64,000 nucleotides of DNA from Fictibacillus fluitans (GCF_030418125.1 NZ_JAUHTR010000013.1:42947-106946); one strand, 5' to 3'; positions 53,542 through 61,992 are shown, counted from the stretch's first letter. Made by a program: numbers and translations. Notes: generated by a model not told the origin, from the letters alone.

Positions 53542-55864
53542 GGGAGTAGCCTTCTTTTTGTTTCATTTTCCAGATCTGTTCCGGAATGAGTGGCAATTCG
53601 TTCAGTTTCACTCCTGCCGCCAGGGACAGAGCATTTCCAAGAGCCGCAGGCATCCCCATAAGCCCATGTTCTCCAGCCCCTCTTGCGCCATAGGCAGCAT
53701 CAAGCTGCGGGGTGACCACAAATGATACATGATACTCCGGATGCTCCCCGTACCGGAGCGGCCGGTACGTTCTTAACTGCGGATTCAGCACCCTGCCCCA
53801 TTTATCAAACACAAAGGTTTCTCTTCCTCCAAAGGCAAGCCCCATACTCATCGCCCCCATAACCTGGCCCCGTGCCGCTTTTTCATTTAAAACCGTTCCA
53901 ATATCAACCGCTGAAAACGCACGGACGATTCTGTAGGTAAGATGTTTTTTGTCAAATTCAATCTCAACCGCCTGGGCACCTACCGACCATTCAGGCCCAG
54001 GCTTTCCTGCTCCTGTCTCCTTGTCCATGTACGTCAATCTTCTAAGATTGTAATGGCCTCTTCCGATGATTTGGCCGCCAATGGCATTTCCGTTCGAATA
54101 CACATAGCCATAGGCCACGTCTTTAATATCTAGATGGATGTCCGGCTCATCCCGCAAAAATATTTTCCCGTATCCTACTTCCAAGTCATCGGGTTGAGCC
54201 CGCAGCACACATGAAGCAGTACTTTTCAACTGCTTGATAACATCCTCTGCTGCAGCAAGTACGGCCCGGCCTGCCATAAAGGTTCCCCGGCTGGCAACCG
54301 TTTTCCAATGCTCCGGCGTACTTTGCGTGTTTACTTTCATTTGGACATGAACCATCCGGATATCCATTTTAAGCGTTTCGGCTAAAATTTGTGCCAGAAC
54401 CGTTTTTGTTCCTGTACCGATTTCGATAACACCGGAAATGAGGTTGATGCTTCCATCGCGATTGAAGGTCAGAATCACCCCGGAACCCGCATCTGATTCA
54501 ATGGTCGAGGTTTTCCATATGCAGCTGACCCCTTTGACCCTGATCTTACCATTGCCAAGGTCCTGAATCATGCCCTCCTCCCAGTTGATCATTTGCTTTA
54601 AGCGGTCAATGCATCCCGGTAAATTCCCGACATTGCTGTTGTTCAGCTTCACTTGTGTCGGAGTGGTATCCCCCGGCCGGATCGCATTGATGTACCTGAG
54701 CTGCAAGCGGTCCATCCCGAGTTTGTCGGCAAGCACATCCATTGTCCGCTCCACGGCAAACAGGAGCTCTGAATGGCTGAATCCCCGAAATGGCGCGGCA
54801 TACGGATGGTTCGTATACACACAAAGCGAATCACACCATACATTCTCAATGCCATAAGGACCCGTACAGTCGACCGCCGCTGCCCGGCTTAAATCGGCGC
54901 CTTTGTCTGAATACGCTCCCCCATCAAATAAAAAAAGAAGCTCTGCTGCCTGGATTTTCCCGTCCCTGGTGCTTCCTAGCTTTACAGTGGCATCAAGACC
55001 AATGTGGCATGGCGAAGTCAGCATGTCTTGTTCCCTGATATTTAACAGCCGGACTTTCCTTCCTCCCACAGCCATGGAAGCGATAAAGGCAAGAAGTTCG
55101 AGCTGGATGGATGCCTTTCCTCCATAAGCTCCACCTACAAAAGGAGTTTCAACAACGATTTTCCCAATGTCCACACCAAAATATTCATTAATTAACCGTT
55201 TCGCCATAAACGGCGCTTGCGATGAAGTCATGATGTATACTTTGCCATCGGGAAGAATTTCAGCGGTGGAACACCTTGTTTCCATGGCCGCATGATCAGA
55301 TGGAGAAAATGAGAAACGTTCTTCCACCGTTACCTCTGCCAAATTCCAGCCTCTCTCCATGCTGCCTTTGCGGATTTTTGTCCGGTTGGCAACATTCGTT
55401 CCGGGTTCAGGGTACACCCGTTCCTCCCTTTTGTAGCGGCCGAGCTGTTCATGAACGAGAGGGGAATTTGGCATTAATGCCGCTGTGGGCGAATGGACAA
55501 CCGGCAATGGTTCGTACTCCACCTCAATCAGCTCTGCCGCCCGTTTAGCCTGTTGCGGAGTATCGGCCACCACAAGGGCGACAGCTTCGCCATAATGTCT
55601 TACTTTATCTTTGGCCAGCACCGGCCGGTCCCGGATTTCCTCACCTGTTAACGGAAATTGCTCGCCAGTAATAATGGCACGCACGCCAAAAACCTCCTTG
55701 GCTTTTGACGTTTGAATGCCCTTGATCACGGCGTGCGCGTAAGGACTCACGACAATTTTGGCATGGAGCGAATCAGTTGCCGGGTAATCAGCGGTATACC
55801 TGGCCGTACCGGTTACTTTTTCCCATGCTTCTTTCCGAAGCACACTTTTTCCGATTAACCCCAC
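53528..55864 (-). CDS. pucD: Xanthine dehydrogenase-type molybdopterin subunit
   Basis: 778 residues from GTG 55864 (AAAGGGGAGGG upstream). Aldehyde-oxidase/xanthine-dehydrogenase a/b hammerhead domain about 10-125, then Mo-cofactor domains: TPFVGGAYGGK (about 240), AAPFRGFSHSELLFAVE (about 370), VIEIGTGTKTVLAQ (about 482) and catalytic Glu in GARGAGEHGLMGMP (about 735). It hydroxylates purines or similar heterocycles. Order XdhC, Mo, FAD, Fe-S matches puc without pucB. Purine specificity is inferred from operon layout only. Confidence 0.87.
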   Translation of the reverse strand: MGLIGKSVLRKEAWEKVTGTARYTADYPATDSLHAKIVVSPYAHAVIKGIQTSKAKEVFGVRAIITGEQFPLTGEEIRDRPVLAKDKVRHYGEAVALVVADTPQQAKRAAELIEVEYEPLPVVHSPTAALMPNSPLVHEQLGRYKREERVYPEPGTNVANRTKIRKGSMERGWNLAEVTVEERFSFSPSDHAAMETRCSTAEILPDGKVYIMTSSQAPFMAKRLINEYFGVDIGKIVVETPFVGGAYGGKASIQLELLAFIASMAVGGRKVRLLNIREQDMLTSPCHIGLDATVKLGSTRDGKIQAAELLFLFDGGAYSDKGADLSRAAAVDCTGPYGIENVWCDSLCVYTNHPYAAPFRGFSHSELLFAVERTMDVLADKLGMDRLQLRYINAIRPGDTTPTQVKLNNSNVGNLPGCIDRLKQMINWEEGMIQDLGNGKIRVKGVSCIWKTSTIESDAGSGVILTFNRDGSINLISGVIEIGTGTKTVLAQILAETLKMDIRMVHVQMKVNTQSTPEHWKTVASRGTFMAGRAVLAAAEDVIKQLKSTASCVLRAQPDDLEVGYGKIFLRDEPDIHLDIKDVAYGYVYSNGNAIGGQIIGRGHYNLRRLTYMDKETGAGKPGPEWSVGAQAVEIEFDKKHLTYRIVRAFSAVDIGTVLNEKAARGQVMGAMSMGLAFGGRETFVFDKWGRVLNPQLRTYRPLRYGEHPEYHVSFVVTPQLDAAYGARGAGEHGLMGMPAALGNALSLAAGVKLNELPLIPEQIWKMKQKEGYSHADL

Positions 55865-55878
55865 CGCTACCCTCCCCT

Positions 55879-56865
55879 TTACCTTTTGCTTATCTCTGCT
55901 GGCAGATTGCTTTTGCGCAAAACATCAATCATCTCTGCCACTATACTTACTGCGATTTCCTGCGGGCCTCTCGAACCGATAGAAAGCCCAACCGGGGAAT
56001 GAAAAAAATCCGGGAGTTCTTTCGTTCCCAAGAGCCTTTCGGCACGCTCCCTCGGCCCCAGCACACCAACATAGCGAAGCTGATCGGCGGGCAGCCTTGA
56101 CAAAAATTCTTTGTCCTTTTGAAAATTGTGAGACATTATGATAATGTAGTCCCGTTCATTCACCATATATAACTCGCTGGACTCGGATTCCAAACAGAAT
56201 GTCTCCAATGGGTACGGATAGTCCTCTTGATTACAGAGAGCCGGCCGCCAATCACACACCATAACCGACCATCCAGTTTTAAAGGCCAACTCCGCTACTG
56301 CCCTTCCATCCATACCCGCACCAAATACGATGACTCTCGGTTTGGGTTCATAAAGGTGGGTATAGACCATACCTTCATGATCCATAAATTGAACCCCGCT
56401 TGAAAACAAAGAATGCTGATCCATATCCTCCACTCTCATAAATTCATTAACGGTTGATAAATACGGCAGGAGAGATATTTCTTTCCGGTGAAGTATTGAC
56501 TTCCCCTCCTCAAGCATGGATTTGGCATACAGAAGCTGGCGCCTCAATTTGTCATCCACCGCCTCCAGCCAGACATGAAGCACACCATTGCAACCCGCTC
56601 CCTGCCCCCATGAAAGGTCATCTTCCTCCCTCATGCTGTACGTCACATATTGAGGAATGCCCTCTGCCGCCACTGTGCGGGCTCTTTCCTTGAGATCGGC
56701 CTCTACGCATCCGGCACTGATCATGCCCGCCTGGTTTTCCTCCCAGAAAAGCATCATCGCGCCTTCTTTCAAATAGGACGACCCTTCCACTTTAATTAAC
56801 GTGGCTGTGACACATCCTGCCTGCACTTCTTCCAACCTGCAAATCAATTCATAAAAACCAATCAT
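55879..56865 (-). CDS. pucA: XdhC/CoxF-family molybdenum cofactor insertion protein
   Basis: About 328 residues from ATG 56865 (GGGGGTG upstream). N-terminal XdhC-CoxI domain: ATLIKVEGSSYLKEGAMM and GMISAGCVEADL (about 18-60). C-terminal Rossmann domain: VIVFGAGMDGRAVAELAF (about 185), IIIMSHNFQKDKEFL and GLSIGSRGPQEIAVSIVAEM. XdhC binds sulfurated molybdenum cofactor and loads it into xanthine dehydrogenase. First gene of the operon; its promoter was not identified with confidence in 56866-57010, and no clear PucR box was seen. Confidence 0.87.
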   Translation of the reverse strand: MIGFYELICRLEEVQAGCVTATLIKVEGSSYLKEGAMMLFWEENQAGMISAGCVEADLKERARTVAAEGIPQYVTYSMREEDDLSWGQGAGCNGVLHVWLEAVDDKLRRQLLYAKSMLEEGKSILHRKEISLLPYLSTVNEFMRVEDMDQHSLFSSGVQFMDHEGMVYTHLYEPKPRVIVFGAGMDGRAVAELAFKTGWSVMVCDWRPALCNQEDYPYPLETFCLESESSELYMVNERDYIIIMSHNFQKDKEFLSRLPADQLRYVGVLGPRERAERLLGTKELPDFFHSPVGLSIGSRGPQEIAVSIVAEMIDVLRKSNLPAEISKR

Positions 56866-57015
56866 TATGCCCACCCCCTGATTGGCCCTAGTCCATCACT
56901 TCTTTCCGTGAACGGAAATCGCCCATCAACACAATGTATTCACAGGCTGCACCACGTTAGAATACCGGATTTCATAAGGTCATAAAAAGTTAACAATTAC
57001 TCAGGAAAAAGTGTG

Positions 57016-57044
57016 TTGACATCCCGAATCCATGCGTATACAAT
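57016..57044 (+). promoter_or_regulatory. Sigma-A promoter of the manganese riboswitch transcript
   Basis: TTGACA (57016-57021), 17-base spacer, TACAAT (57039-57044). Confidence 0.8.
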
Positions 57045-57099
57045 GAGTATCGAATCGATGAAGTGGTGAACAAAAACGACTATCAAATTTATATAAATT

Positions 57100-57265
57100 A
57101 AAACTCCAAAGGGGAGTAGCTGACAGTTACGCCGACATCCCGTGATTGATTGATCACCGGCTTAACTGGCAACATCTAGTTGTAGCGAGACCTTTGCCAT
57201 CTGGTAAAGGTCTTTGTAGATGTTAAAACCTTTACCAGGATATACAGGTAAAGGTTTTTTACTTA
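57100..57265 (+). promoter_or_regulatory. yybP-ykoY Mn2+ riboswitch with terminator expression platform
   Basis: Aptamer landmarks: CTCCAAAGGGGAGTAGC (57104-57120) and GCGAGACCTTTGCC (57185-57198), with a GC-rich hairpin and GGCAACATC between. Four alternately complementary words follow: CCTTTGCC, GGTAAAGG (57203), CCTTTACC (57229) and GGTAAAGG (57247) with TTTTTT. If Mn2+ closes the aptamer stem, the second and third words can pair and the terminator cannot form, so Mn2+ should switch the gene on. Class recognised from conserved words. Confidence 0.85.
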
Positions 57266-57314
57266 AACAATCACTTTCTTCAATTGGCTTTTATCAACTG
57301 GAGGTATGATCACC

Positions 57315-57701
57315 GTGTTAAAAAAATGTATGAGCTTATTCAAACTGGGGCAAGCAAGAGTGGATTTAATCCTGGATACAAAAGAGCTTAAACCCGGTCA
57401 AAATGTAAATGGCTATTTCCACTTGAAGGGAAGATTGGTGAAGCAAATTATTAAAAGGCTCGAATGCGACCTTATTCTTCATAACACTGAAGATAAAACG
57501 GAACAAATGATTGAGTCTGTCACAACCATCTACATGTCCAAGGAGCTCGCCTCTGATGGCAGCATCGAAATCCCTTTAAGTTACCAGCTGCCTGAAAATC
57601 TCCTTTCATCCTCCTCAACGGTCTCCTACCGTTTTCAAACAAGACTCATCTGTGACAACGCCCGCTGTGTGGATCACGATGAAATTACCATATGCAGCTA
57701 A
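57315..57701 (+). CDS. Half-length Spo0M-like arrestin-fold protein under Mn2+ riboswitch
   Basis: About 128 residues from GTG 57315: GGAGG lies 10 bases before it but only 1 before the ATG at 57306. LFKLGQARVDLILDTKELKP, GQNVNGYFHLKGRLVKQIIK, IPLSYQLPENL and YRFQTRLICDNA follow the N-terminal arrestin-like beta-sandwich of Spo0M, the sporulation-control protein. Spo0M itself is about 258 residues; the second sandwich and tail are absent and the frame ends cleanly before a terminator. It lies alone behind the Mn2+ riboswitch. A manganese-linked role in sporulation or cell-envelope control is inferred. No transporter motif is present. Confidence 0.75.
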   Translation: MLKKCMSLFKLGQARVDLILDTKELKPGQNVNGYFHLKGRLVKQIIKRLECDLILHNTEDKTEQMIESVTTIYMSKELASDGSIEIPLSYQLPENLLSSSSTVSYRFQTRLICDNARCVDHDEITICS

Positions 57702-57703
57702 AC

Positions 57704-57735
57704 AAAAAACCCAATCGGCAGCCGATTGGGTTTTT
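57704..57735. terminator. Bidirectional terminator, Spo0M-like / zinc-ribbon gene
   Basis: AAAAACCCAATCGGC pairs with GCCGATTGGGTTTTT around a single A. Confidence 0.9.
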
Positions 57736-57737
57736 AT

Positions 57738-57842
57738 TTATTTTCTTTTCATTCTCATCCCGCACTTGCAGCGGACACTGTGTTTTAGTTGTTTAATTTC
57801 ACTATGGCATCGTGGACATTCAGCCGGAACAGGTATATTCAT
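57738..57842 (-). CDS. 34-residue zinc-ribbon-like protein
   Basis: A small ORF beginning MNIPVPAECPRCHSEIK, with two metal-binding knuckles, CPRC (residues 9-12) and CKCG (25-28), then MRMKRK. GAGG lies 9-13 bases before the ATG. It starts 17 bases downstream of the perR stop codon in the same direction and ends at the shared terminator, so it is probably the last gene of a perR transcript. Too short for usual gene finders; function unknown. Confidence 0.6.
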   Translation of the reverse strand: MNIPVPAECPRCHSEIKQLKHSVRCKCGMRMKRK

Positions 57843-57859
57843 GCTAAAACCTCACTTTT

Positions 57860-58279
57860 TTATTTGTTTTCCTTTTTGCATTCCTGGCAAAGGCCATAAA
57901 ATTCGAGTGTATGGCGATGAATTTTAAAATGTGCAAGCTGGGAAGCAGTATACTCTACTTCACTCAGTAAAGGATATTGAAAGTCTGCAATTTGCTGGCA
58001 CGATTCACAAATCACGTGATAGTGCCGAATAGTGACCAGCTCATATTTACTGGATGAACTTCCAAACGAAAGTTCATTTATAAGATTGAGCTTCACAAAA
58101 AGCTTCAGATTATTATAAACGGTACTCAGTGTAATGAATGACGGAAGTTCTCTGTGAATTTCCTCTGCCGTTAAGTGGCCGTTCATTTCTATCATGTTTT
58201 TCAGGATCAGTACACGCTGAGGAGTGATCCGCACGCCGCTTTCTTTAAGCTTGGTTTTCGCTACTTGTTCCGCATCCAC
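57860..58279 (-). CDS. perR: PerR-type Fur-family peroxide repressor
   Basis: About 139 residues from GTG 58279 (AAAGGG 9 bases upstream, versus none before ATG 58288). Winged helix: GVRITPQRVLIL and SFITLSTVYNNLKLF. Metal-sensing residues by alignment to B. subtilis PerR: His37 in NGHLTAEE, His91/His93 in RHYHVICESC, Asp104 in IADF. All are kept except Asp85, which is Glu (KYELV instead of RFDFV). Zn site Cys in CESC and CQEC. It represses peroxide defence genes until H2O2 oxidises the metal-bound His. katA lies directly upstream and has two PerR boxes. Confidence 0.85.
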   Translation of the reverse strand: MDAEQVAKTKLKESGVRITPQRVLILKNMIEMNGHLTAEEIHRELPSFITLSTVYNNLKLFVKLNLINELSFGSSSSKYELVTIRHYHVICESCQQIADFQYPLLSEVEYTASQLAHFKIHRHTLEFYGLCQECKKENK

Positions 58280-58352
58280 GATCAACATCCCTTTAAACAG
58301 ATTTTCAACAGGTACGGATTAGACTTCAAATACACACTCTCAATTGAGAAAA

Positions 58353-58368
58353 TATCATATAAATGATA
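58353..58368. promoter_or_regulatory. Dyad upstream of perR (possible autoregulatory site)
   Basis: TATCAT, 4 bases, ATGATA between the katA stop codon and perR. AT-rich and PerR/Fur-box-like in size, but a poor match to TTATAATNATTATAA. Confidence 0.35.
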
Positions 58369-58369
58369 A

Positions 58370-59827
58370 TCAACGAGCTTCTTGCGGCAGTGGTAATCCT
58401 AATCCTTCAGCTACTTTTCTTCCATATTCAGGATCAGCCTTAAAAAAGTGCTGAATCTGGCGAAGCTTTATTTCTTCTTTTTCCACAGGCTTCATTGATT
58501 CAACAATATTCGTTACAAGACGTGACCGTTCTTCTTCGGTCAAAAGACGATAGAGATCGCCCGCTTGCGTGTAGTGGTCATTATGGTCATTAGCCACACT
58601 GTCGGCCACTCCGTAAACCGGATAGGCGGCCTGCTTGTGTTCTGGTGATTCCTGCGGCCCGCCAAAGCTGTTCGGCTCATAATACACAGAACCGCCACCA
58701 TTATTATCAAATCGCATCTGCCCATCCCGCTGATAATTCTTTACTTCATTGCGCGGACGGTTGATCGGCAGCGCCTGATGATTGGCGCCTACACGATAGC
58801 GGTGAGCGTCAGAGTATGCAAACAGGCGGCCTTGAAGCATTTTGTCAGGAGAAACGTCAATTCCCGGGACAAGCGTGCCTGGTGAGAATGTCGCCTGCTC
58901 CACTTCAGCAAAATAGTTTTCAGGGTTTCTGTCCAGTACCATTCTGCCCACCTCAATAAGCGGATAATCTTTTTGAGACCATACTTTCGTTACGTCAAAC
59001 GGATCAAAGCGATACGTGTTTGCATCTTCAAGCGGCATGATTTGGACATACAGCTTCCATGCCGGAAACTCTCCCTGTTCGATCGCGTTGAATAGATCCT
59101 CGGTATGATAATCCGGATTTTCCCCCGCCATTTTCGCAGCAGCATCAGGAGCAAGATTGGCAACGCCTTGTTCTGTTTTAAAGTGATATTTGATCCAGAC
59201 CCCTTCTCCTTCCTTGTTCACCCATTTGAAGGTATGGCTTCCGAACCCGTGCATATGGCGAAGGGTGGCCGGGATTCCGCGGTCTGACATCAAAATGGTA
59301 ACCTGATGAAGAGATTCAGGCGAAAGCGACCAGAAGTCCCAAACGGCAGTTGGATTTTTGAGATGTGTTTTCGGATCTCTTTTTTGTGTATGGATAAAAT
59401 CAGGAAATTTGATGGCATCTCTGATAAAGAACACCGGTGTGTTGTTGCCGACAAGATCATAGTTTCCGTCTTCGGTGTAGAATTTCACGGCAAACCCACG
59501 AGGGTCACGAACGGTATCGGCCGAACCGTTTTCACCTGCTACAGTAGAAAAACGGACAAAAAGCGGTGTTCGTTTTCCGACTTCAGATAAAAAATCAGCC
59601 TTCGTGTAGTCTGAAACATCATTGGTGACTTCAAAGTATCCGTGAGCTCCTGCTCCTTTCGCATGTACAACACGCTCAGGCACCCGTTCACGGTTAAAGT
59701 GTGCAAGCTTTTCCAGCAGGTGAACATCCTGGATGAGTGTCGGCCCTCTTGAACCTGCAGTTATTGAATTTTGGTTATCCCCAACCGGAGCGCCCCAGCT
59801 TGTTGTTAAACGATTATTATTGGTCAT
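58370..59827 (-). CDS. katA: Vegetative catalase KatA
   Basis: 485 residues from ATG 59827 (GAGGTG 6 bases upstream). Clade-3 small-subunit heme catalase, near-identical in many stretches to B. subtilis KatA. Distal His in [12 protein letters not shown] (about 55), Ser/Asn in RFSTVAGE and GNNTPVFF (about 127), proximal Tyr in [13 protein letters not shown] (about 337). NADPH-binding-type residues are retained. It disproportionates H2O2 in the cytosol. PerR boxes overlap its promoter region and the perR gene follows. Confidence 0.95.
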   Translation of the reverse strand: MTNNNRLTTSWGAPVGDNQNSITAGSRGPTLIQDVHLLEKLAHFNRERVPERVVHAKGAGAHGYFEVTNDVSDYTKADFLSEVGKRTPLFVRFSTVAGENGSADTVRDPRGFAVKFYTEDGNYDLVGNNTPVFFIRDAIKFPDFIHTQKRDPKTHLKNPTAVWDFWSLSPESLHQVTILMSDRGIPATLRHMHGFGSHTFKWVNKEGEGVWIKYHFKTEQGVANLAPDAAAKMAGENPDYHTEDLFNAIEQGEFPAWKLYVQIMPLEDANTYRFDPFDVTKVWSQKDYPLIEVGRMVLDRNPENYFAEVEQATFSPGTLVPGIDVSPDKMLQGRLFAYSDAHRYRVGANHQALPINRPRNEVKNYQRDGQMRFDNNGGGSVYYEPNSFGGPQESPEHKQAAYPVYGVADSVANDHNDHYTQAGDLYRLLTEEERSRLVTNIVESMKPVEKEEIKLRQIQHFFKADPEYGRKVAEGLGLPLPQEAR

Positions 59828-59848
59828 TCGAATCACCTCGTAAGTTAT

Positions 59849-59863
59849 TTAGAATTATTATAA
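59849..59863. promoter_or_regulatory. PerR box, katA proximal
   Basis: TTAGAATTATTATAA: 14 of 15 to consensus TTATAATNATTATAA, 22 bases upstream of the katA start codon. Confidence 0.75.
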
Positions 59864-59903
59864 ATATAATGATAACAGTTGTTAATATAAAATCAATACT
59901 TTT

Positions 59904-59918
59904 TTATAATAATTATAA
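59904..59918. promoter_or_regulatory. PerR box, katA distal
   Basis: TTATAATAATTATAA: a perfect match to the PerR consensus, about 77 bases upstream of katA and about 115 upstream of the divergent hsp20 gene. Confidence 0.85.
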
Positions 59919-60032
59919 ATAAATAATCTAACTAGATTAATGAATTCACTATTTGAAAAGCATAATGTTTTCTCTCTTTGCTCATAAACTGTAAGGAGTC
60001 GGTAAATTTTGAGAGGCTGGAGGAAGGAATTT

Positions 60033-60482
60033 ATGGGCAAAAAAGTGAACTTCGACTGGGCCTCCATTCAAGAAAAGGTGGATGGCGTCCTTGGCAATGA
60101 TTTCTGGCAGGATTTAAATCGGGTTGTCCCCAAACGGACCGCCTGCAGTGATTTTTATGAAACGGAAAGCGAGGGCCATATTTTCGTTGAGCTTCCCGGG
60201 TTACAGTCCCAGGAAGATCTTCAAATTGAGCTGGAGGCCAACCAGTTAATCCTGCAAGGAAATATTCCTTATATGTATCCCGTGGAAAAAGAGGAGCTTA
60301 AAATGAACGAACGGCTGTCCGGCCCCTTTAAAAAAGTCATTTCCATACCGTTTGCATACTCCCCGGATGACATTAAGGCCGAATACAAGCACGGCTTGCT
60401 TCACATCACGTTATCAAAAATAAAAAAAACGAAACCAATTTCGATTTCGTTTACGGAAGAAGCTAAGCCTGATCCATCATGA
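60033..60482 (+). CDS. Hsp20/alpha-crystallin family small heat-shock protein
   Basis: 149 residues from ATG 60033 (GGAGGAAGG upstream). N-terminal arm about 1-45 (FDWASIQEKVDGVLGNDFW), then an alpha-crystallin domain about 48-140: HIFVELPGLQSQEDLQIELEA, LILQGNIPY and EYKHGLLHITLSK (the A-x-x-x-x-G-L-L strand signature). A holdase chaperone or, given the neighbours, a spore-coat small heat-shock protein of the CotP/CotM kind. Its last 20 bases overlap the convergent GerT-like gene. Confidence 0.85.
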   Translation: MGKKVNFDWASIQEKVDGVLGNDFWQDLNRVVPKRTACSDFYETESEGHIFVELPGLQSQEDLQIELEANQLILQGNIPYMYPVEKEELKMNERLSGPFKKVISIPFAYSPDDIKAEYKHGLLHITLSKIKKTKPISISFTEEAKPDPS

Positions 60483-60969
60483 TCGAGATTTCCCTTAATT
60501 GTTCCTGCAGCTCATTTTTCAACAGCGTCACTTCAATAACCGGATGGCGGTAGCGGGCGGTAACTGCATTGCTCCTTACGGGAACCGGCAGCGGAATGAC
60601 CGTTTCTGTCTGATCCGCCCGGTTAAAAACAACCAAACGGCTCTGTCCATAGTATAGGGAGAGTGAAGATAAATCTATGCTGTCCGGAAGCAGGATTTTC
60701 ACTACCACATACTCCATCAGATCAAAGGTTTCATGGATAAGCTTGCTTTTGGGAGCGGGGCCGCTACCTTCGCCTGCGGATTCTCCCCGGTTAAAGGCAA
60801 GTGTCTGGTCCATCACCTCTTTTACATGCTGTTCAAAAAAGCCACTGTCAACAGGCGGCATCATTTGGTTGCCCATTTGATTTTCCAGCCAGTGGAATGG
60901 ATCAAATTTATCCTTTATTTGAGATTCTGACCACTTAAACGGATCAAAGCCTTTAAATATATGCCTCAT
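60463..60969 (-). CDS. Degenerate Hsp20-fold spore protein (GerT-like)
   Basis: 168 residues, GGGGAGGAG before the ATG. The N-terminus has an internal repeat (FDPFKWSESQIKDK, FDPFHWLENQMGNQ). The C-terminal half (about 85-165) has an alpha-crystallin-like beta pattern (EYVVVKILLPDSIDLSSL, RYRHPVIEVTLLK) but lacks the GxLxxxxP-type signature. Similar to GerT-type spore germination proteins. The gerP-like genes next to it support a spore role. Divergent from the first gerP-like gene. Confidence 0.6.
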   Translation of the reverse strand: MRHIFKGFDPFKWSESQIKDKFDPFHWLENQMGNQMMPPVDSGFFEQHVKEVMDQTLAFNRGESAGEGSGPAPKSKLIHETFDLMEYVVVKILLPDSIDLSSLSLYYGQSRLVVFNRADQTETVIPLPVPVRSNAVTARYRHPVIEVTLLKNELQEQLREISIMMDQA

Positions 60970-61015
60970 AAACAGTCTCCTCCCCCTATTTTAAAAACAA
61001 AAAAGGATGAATAAC

Positions 61016-61249
61016 ATGGTCAAAATTCAATTCAATGATATGAAAATCGATAAGCTATCGCGTTCTTCCGGGGTCTTTTCCGGCGATAATTTTCATTTTC
61101 GTGCTAATGCCACAGACAAACGGAACGAAGGAACAGGACAGCTTTCCGGCGATGGAACCGTTCAAATAAACAACCGTCATCTTGTCATTGATTCCGATTT
61201 TTTTGATATCGTACACCCTGACCATCCTTCCGATAACGACTCCAAATAG
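61016..61249 (+). CDS. GerPA/GerPF-like small spore protein
   Basis: 77 residues from ATG 61016 (AAAAGGA 8 bases upstream; the ATG at 61007 is too close). The pattern SSGVFSGDN, then NEGTGQLSGDG, then LVIDSDFFDIV, matches the GerPA/GerPF arrangement (xGVF-GDN, G-G-xxGD, xxxDxDxxD). GerP proteins help nutrients reach germinant receptors through the spore coat. First of a three-gene plus-strand group (this, a GerPC-like, another GerPF-like). Confidence 0.7.
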   Translation: MVKIQFNDMKIDKLSRSSGVFSGDNFHFRANATDKRNEGTGQLSGDGTVQINNRHLVIDSDFFDIVHPDHPSDNDSK

Positions 61250-61292
61250 TTTATGTATGGATTAAAAAAAGGTTAAGAACTGGGTGATCCGG

Positions 61293-61691
61293 ATGCTTAA
61301 TTGGCTGCTGAAACTGGCTCAATACAAACAGACTGCTCAAGATTTGGAACAAAAAGTACAACAGCTGGAAGAACTGATTAAGCAATCCGCCAACCAGGAA
61401 AACCATCCTTCCTCTGCCATTCATTATCATGTTCATATTGAAAAGCTTGAGCTTCAAAATCCGGTTCTTGAAAACCTTTCGTTTACCCTGGATAACCTCG
61501 ACATTGAAGAACTGAGCGGCGCTCTCAACTTGGGAAACAACTTTGGCGTCACCGTGGGGGAAAAGCAACTGAAGGAAAAGATTTCAGCAAACCGTACAAA
61601 AAATGCTGGGGAATCAAGCAGCAAATCGCAAATGAAGCGCTCATCTTCTGGCCTGTCCTTCAAATTTGGCAGAACGGATAAGGAGGGGTAG
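61293..61691 (+). CDS. GerPC-like coiled-coil spore protein
   Basis: About 132 residues from ATG 61293. N-terminal coiled coil (about 12-38, QTAQDLEQKVQQLEELI), then HYHVHIEKLEL and DNLDIEELSGALNLGNNFG (about 68-88), which correspond to the IEY...LEGTLNIG segment of GerPC. The C-terminal 35 residues are Ser/Lys-rich. GerPC is usually about 200 residues, so this is a short relative. It ends one base before the next GerP-like gene. Assigned by motif order, not by search. Confidence 0.6.
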   Translation: MLNWLLKLAQYKQTAQDLEQKVQQLEELIKQSANQENHPSSAIHYHVHIEKLELQNPVLENLSFTLDNLDIEELSGALNLGNNFGVTVGEKQLKEKISANRTKNAGESSSKSQMKRSSSGLSFKFGRTDKEG

Positions 61692-61692
61692 C

Positions 61693-61992
61693 ATGTCCGC
61701 ATTAAGTCCGAATTTTTTTATTGGCAACTTCCGGATCGGTACAGTGGAAGGTGCCTCATGCATTAATATGGGAAACAACTTTCCGGTGGGATTTGAAAGC
61801 CACAAAAAACAAAATCAGGGACTTGGGACAATCAGCGGGGATAACAACCGCTTTGATGGATTAAAAACCTTGCTTGATGATTCAGATGTAATGGATATGC
61901 TCACGTCCGGAGCTGAAAAAGAGGTACCAGACTGGATTAAAGAGCTGATCATTTCCCGGCTGAAGGAACAGGAAGAAGAAGAATCAAAATAA
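61693..61992 (+). CDS. GerPF-like small spore protein with charged tail
   Basis: 99 residues from ATG 61693 (AAGGAGGG upstream). GerP-type core GASCINMGNNFPVGFESHKK, QGLGTISGDNN, LLDDSDVMDML, followed by an acidic helical tail (DWIKELIISRLKEQEEEE). Same repeating G-N/N...G-G-x-G-D-N...D-D-x-x-D pattern as its neighbours. Last gene of the plus-strand trio; a bidirectional terminator follows. Confidence 0.65.
   Translation: MSALSPNFFIGNFRIGTVEGASCINMGNNFPVGFESHKKQNQGLGTISGDNNRFDGLKTLLDDSDVMDMLTSGAEKEVPDWIKELIISRLKEQEEEESK

Noticed and set aside
56880..57010. PucR box upstream of the xanthine dehydrogenase operon
   Set aside because: No clear match to the WWWCNTTGGTTAA motif in either orientation.
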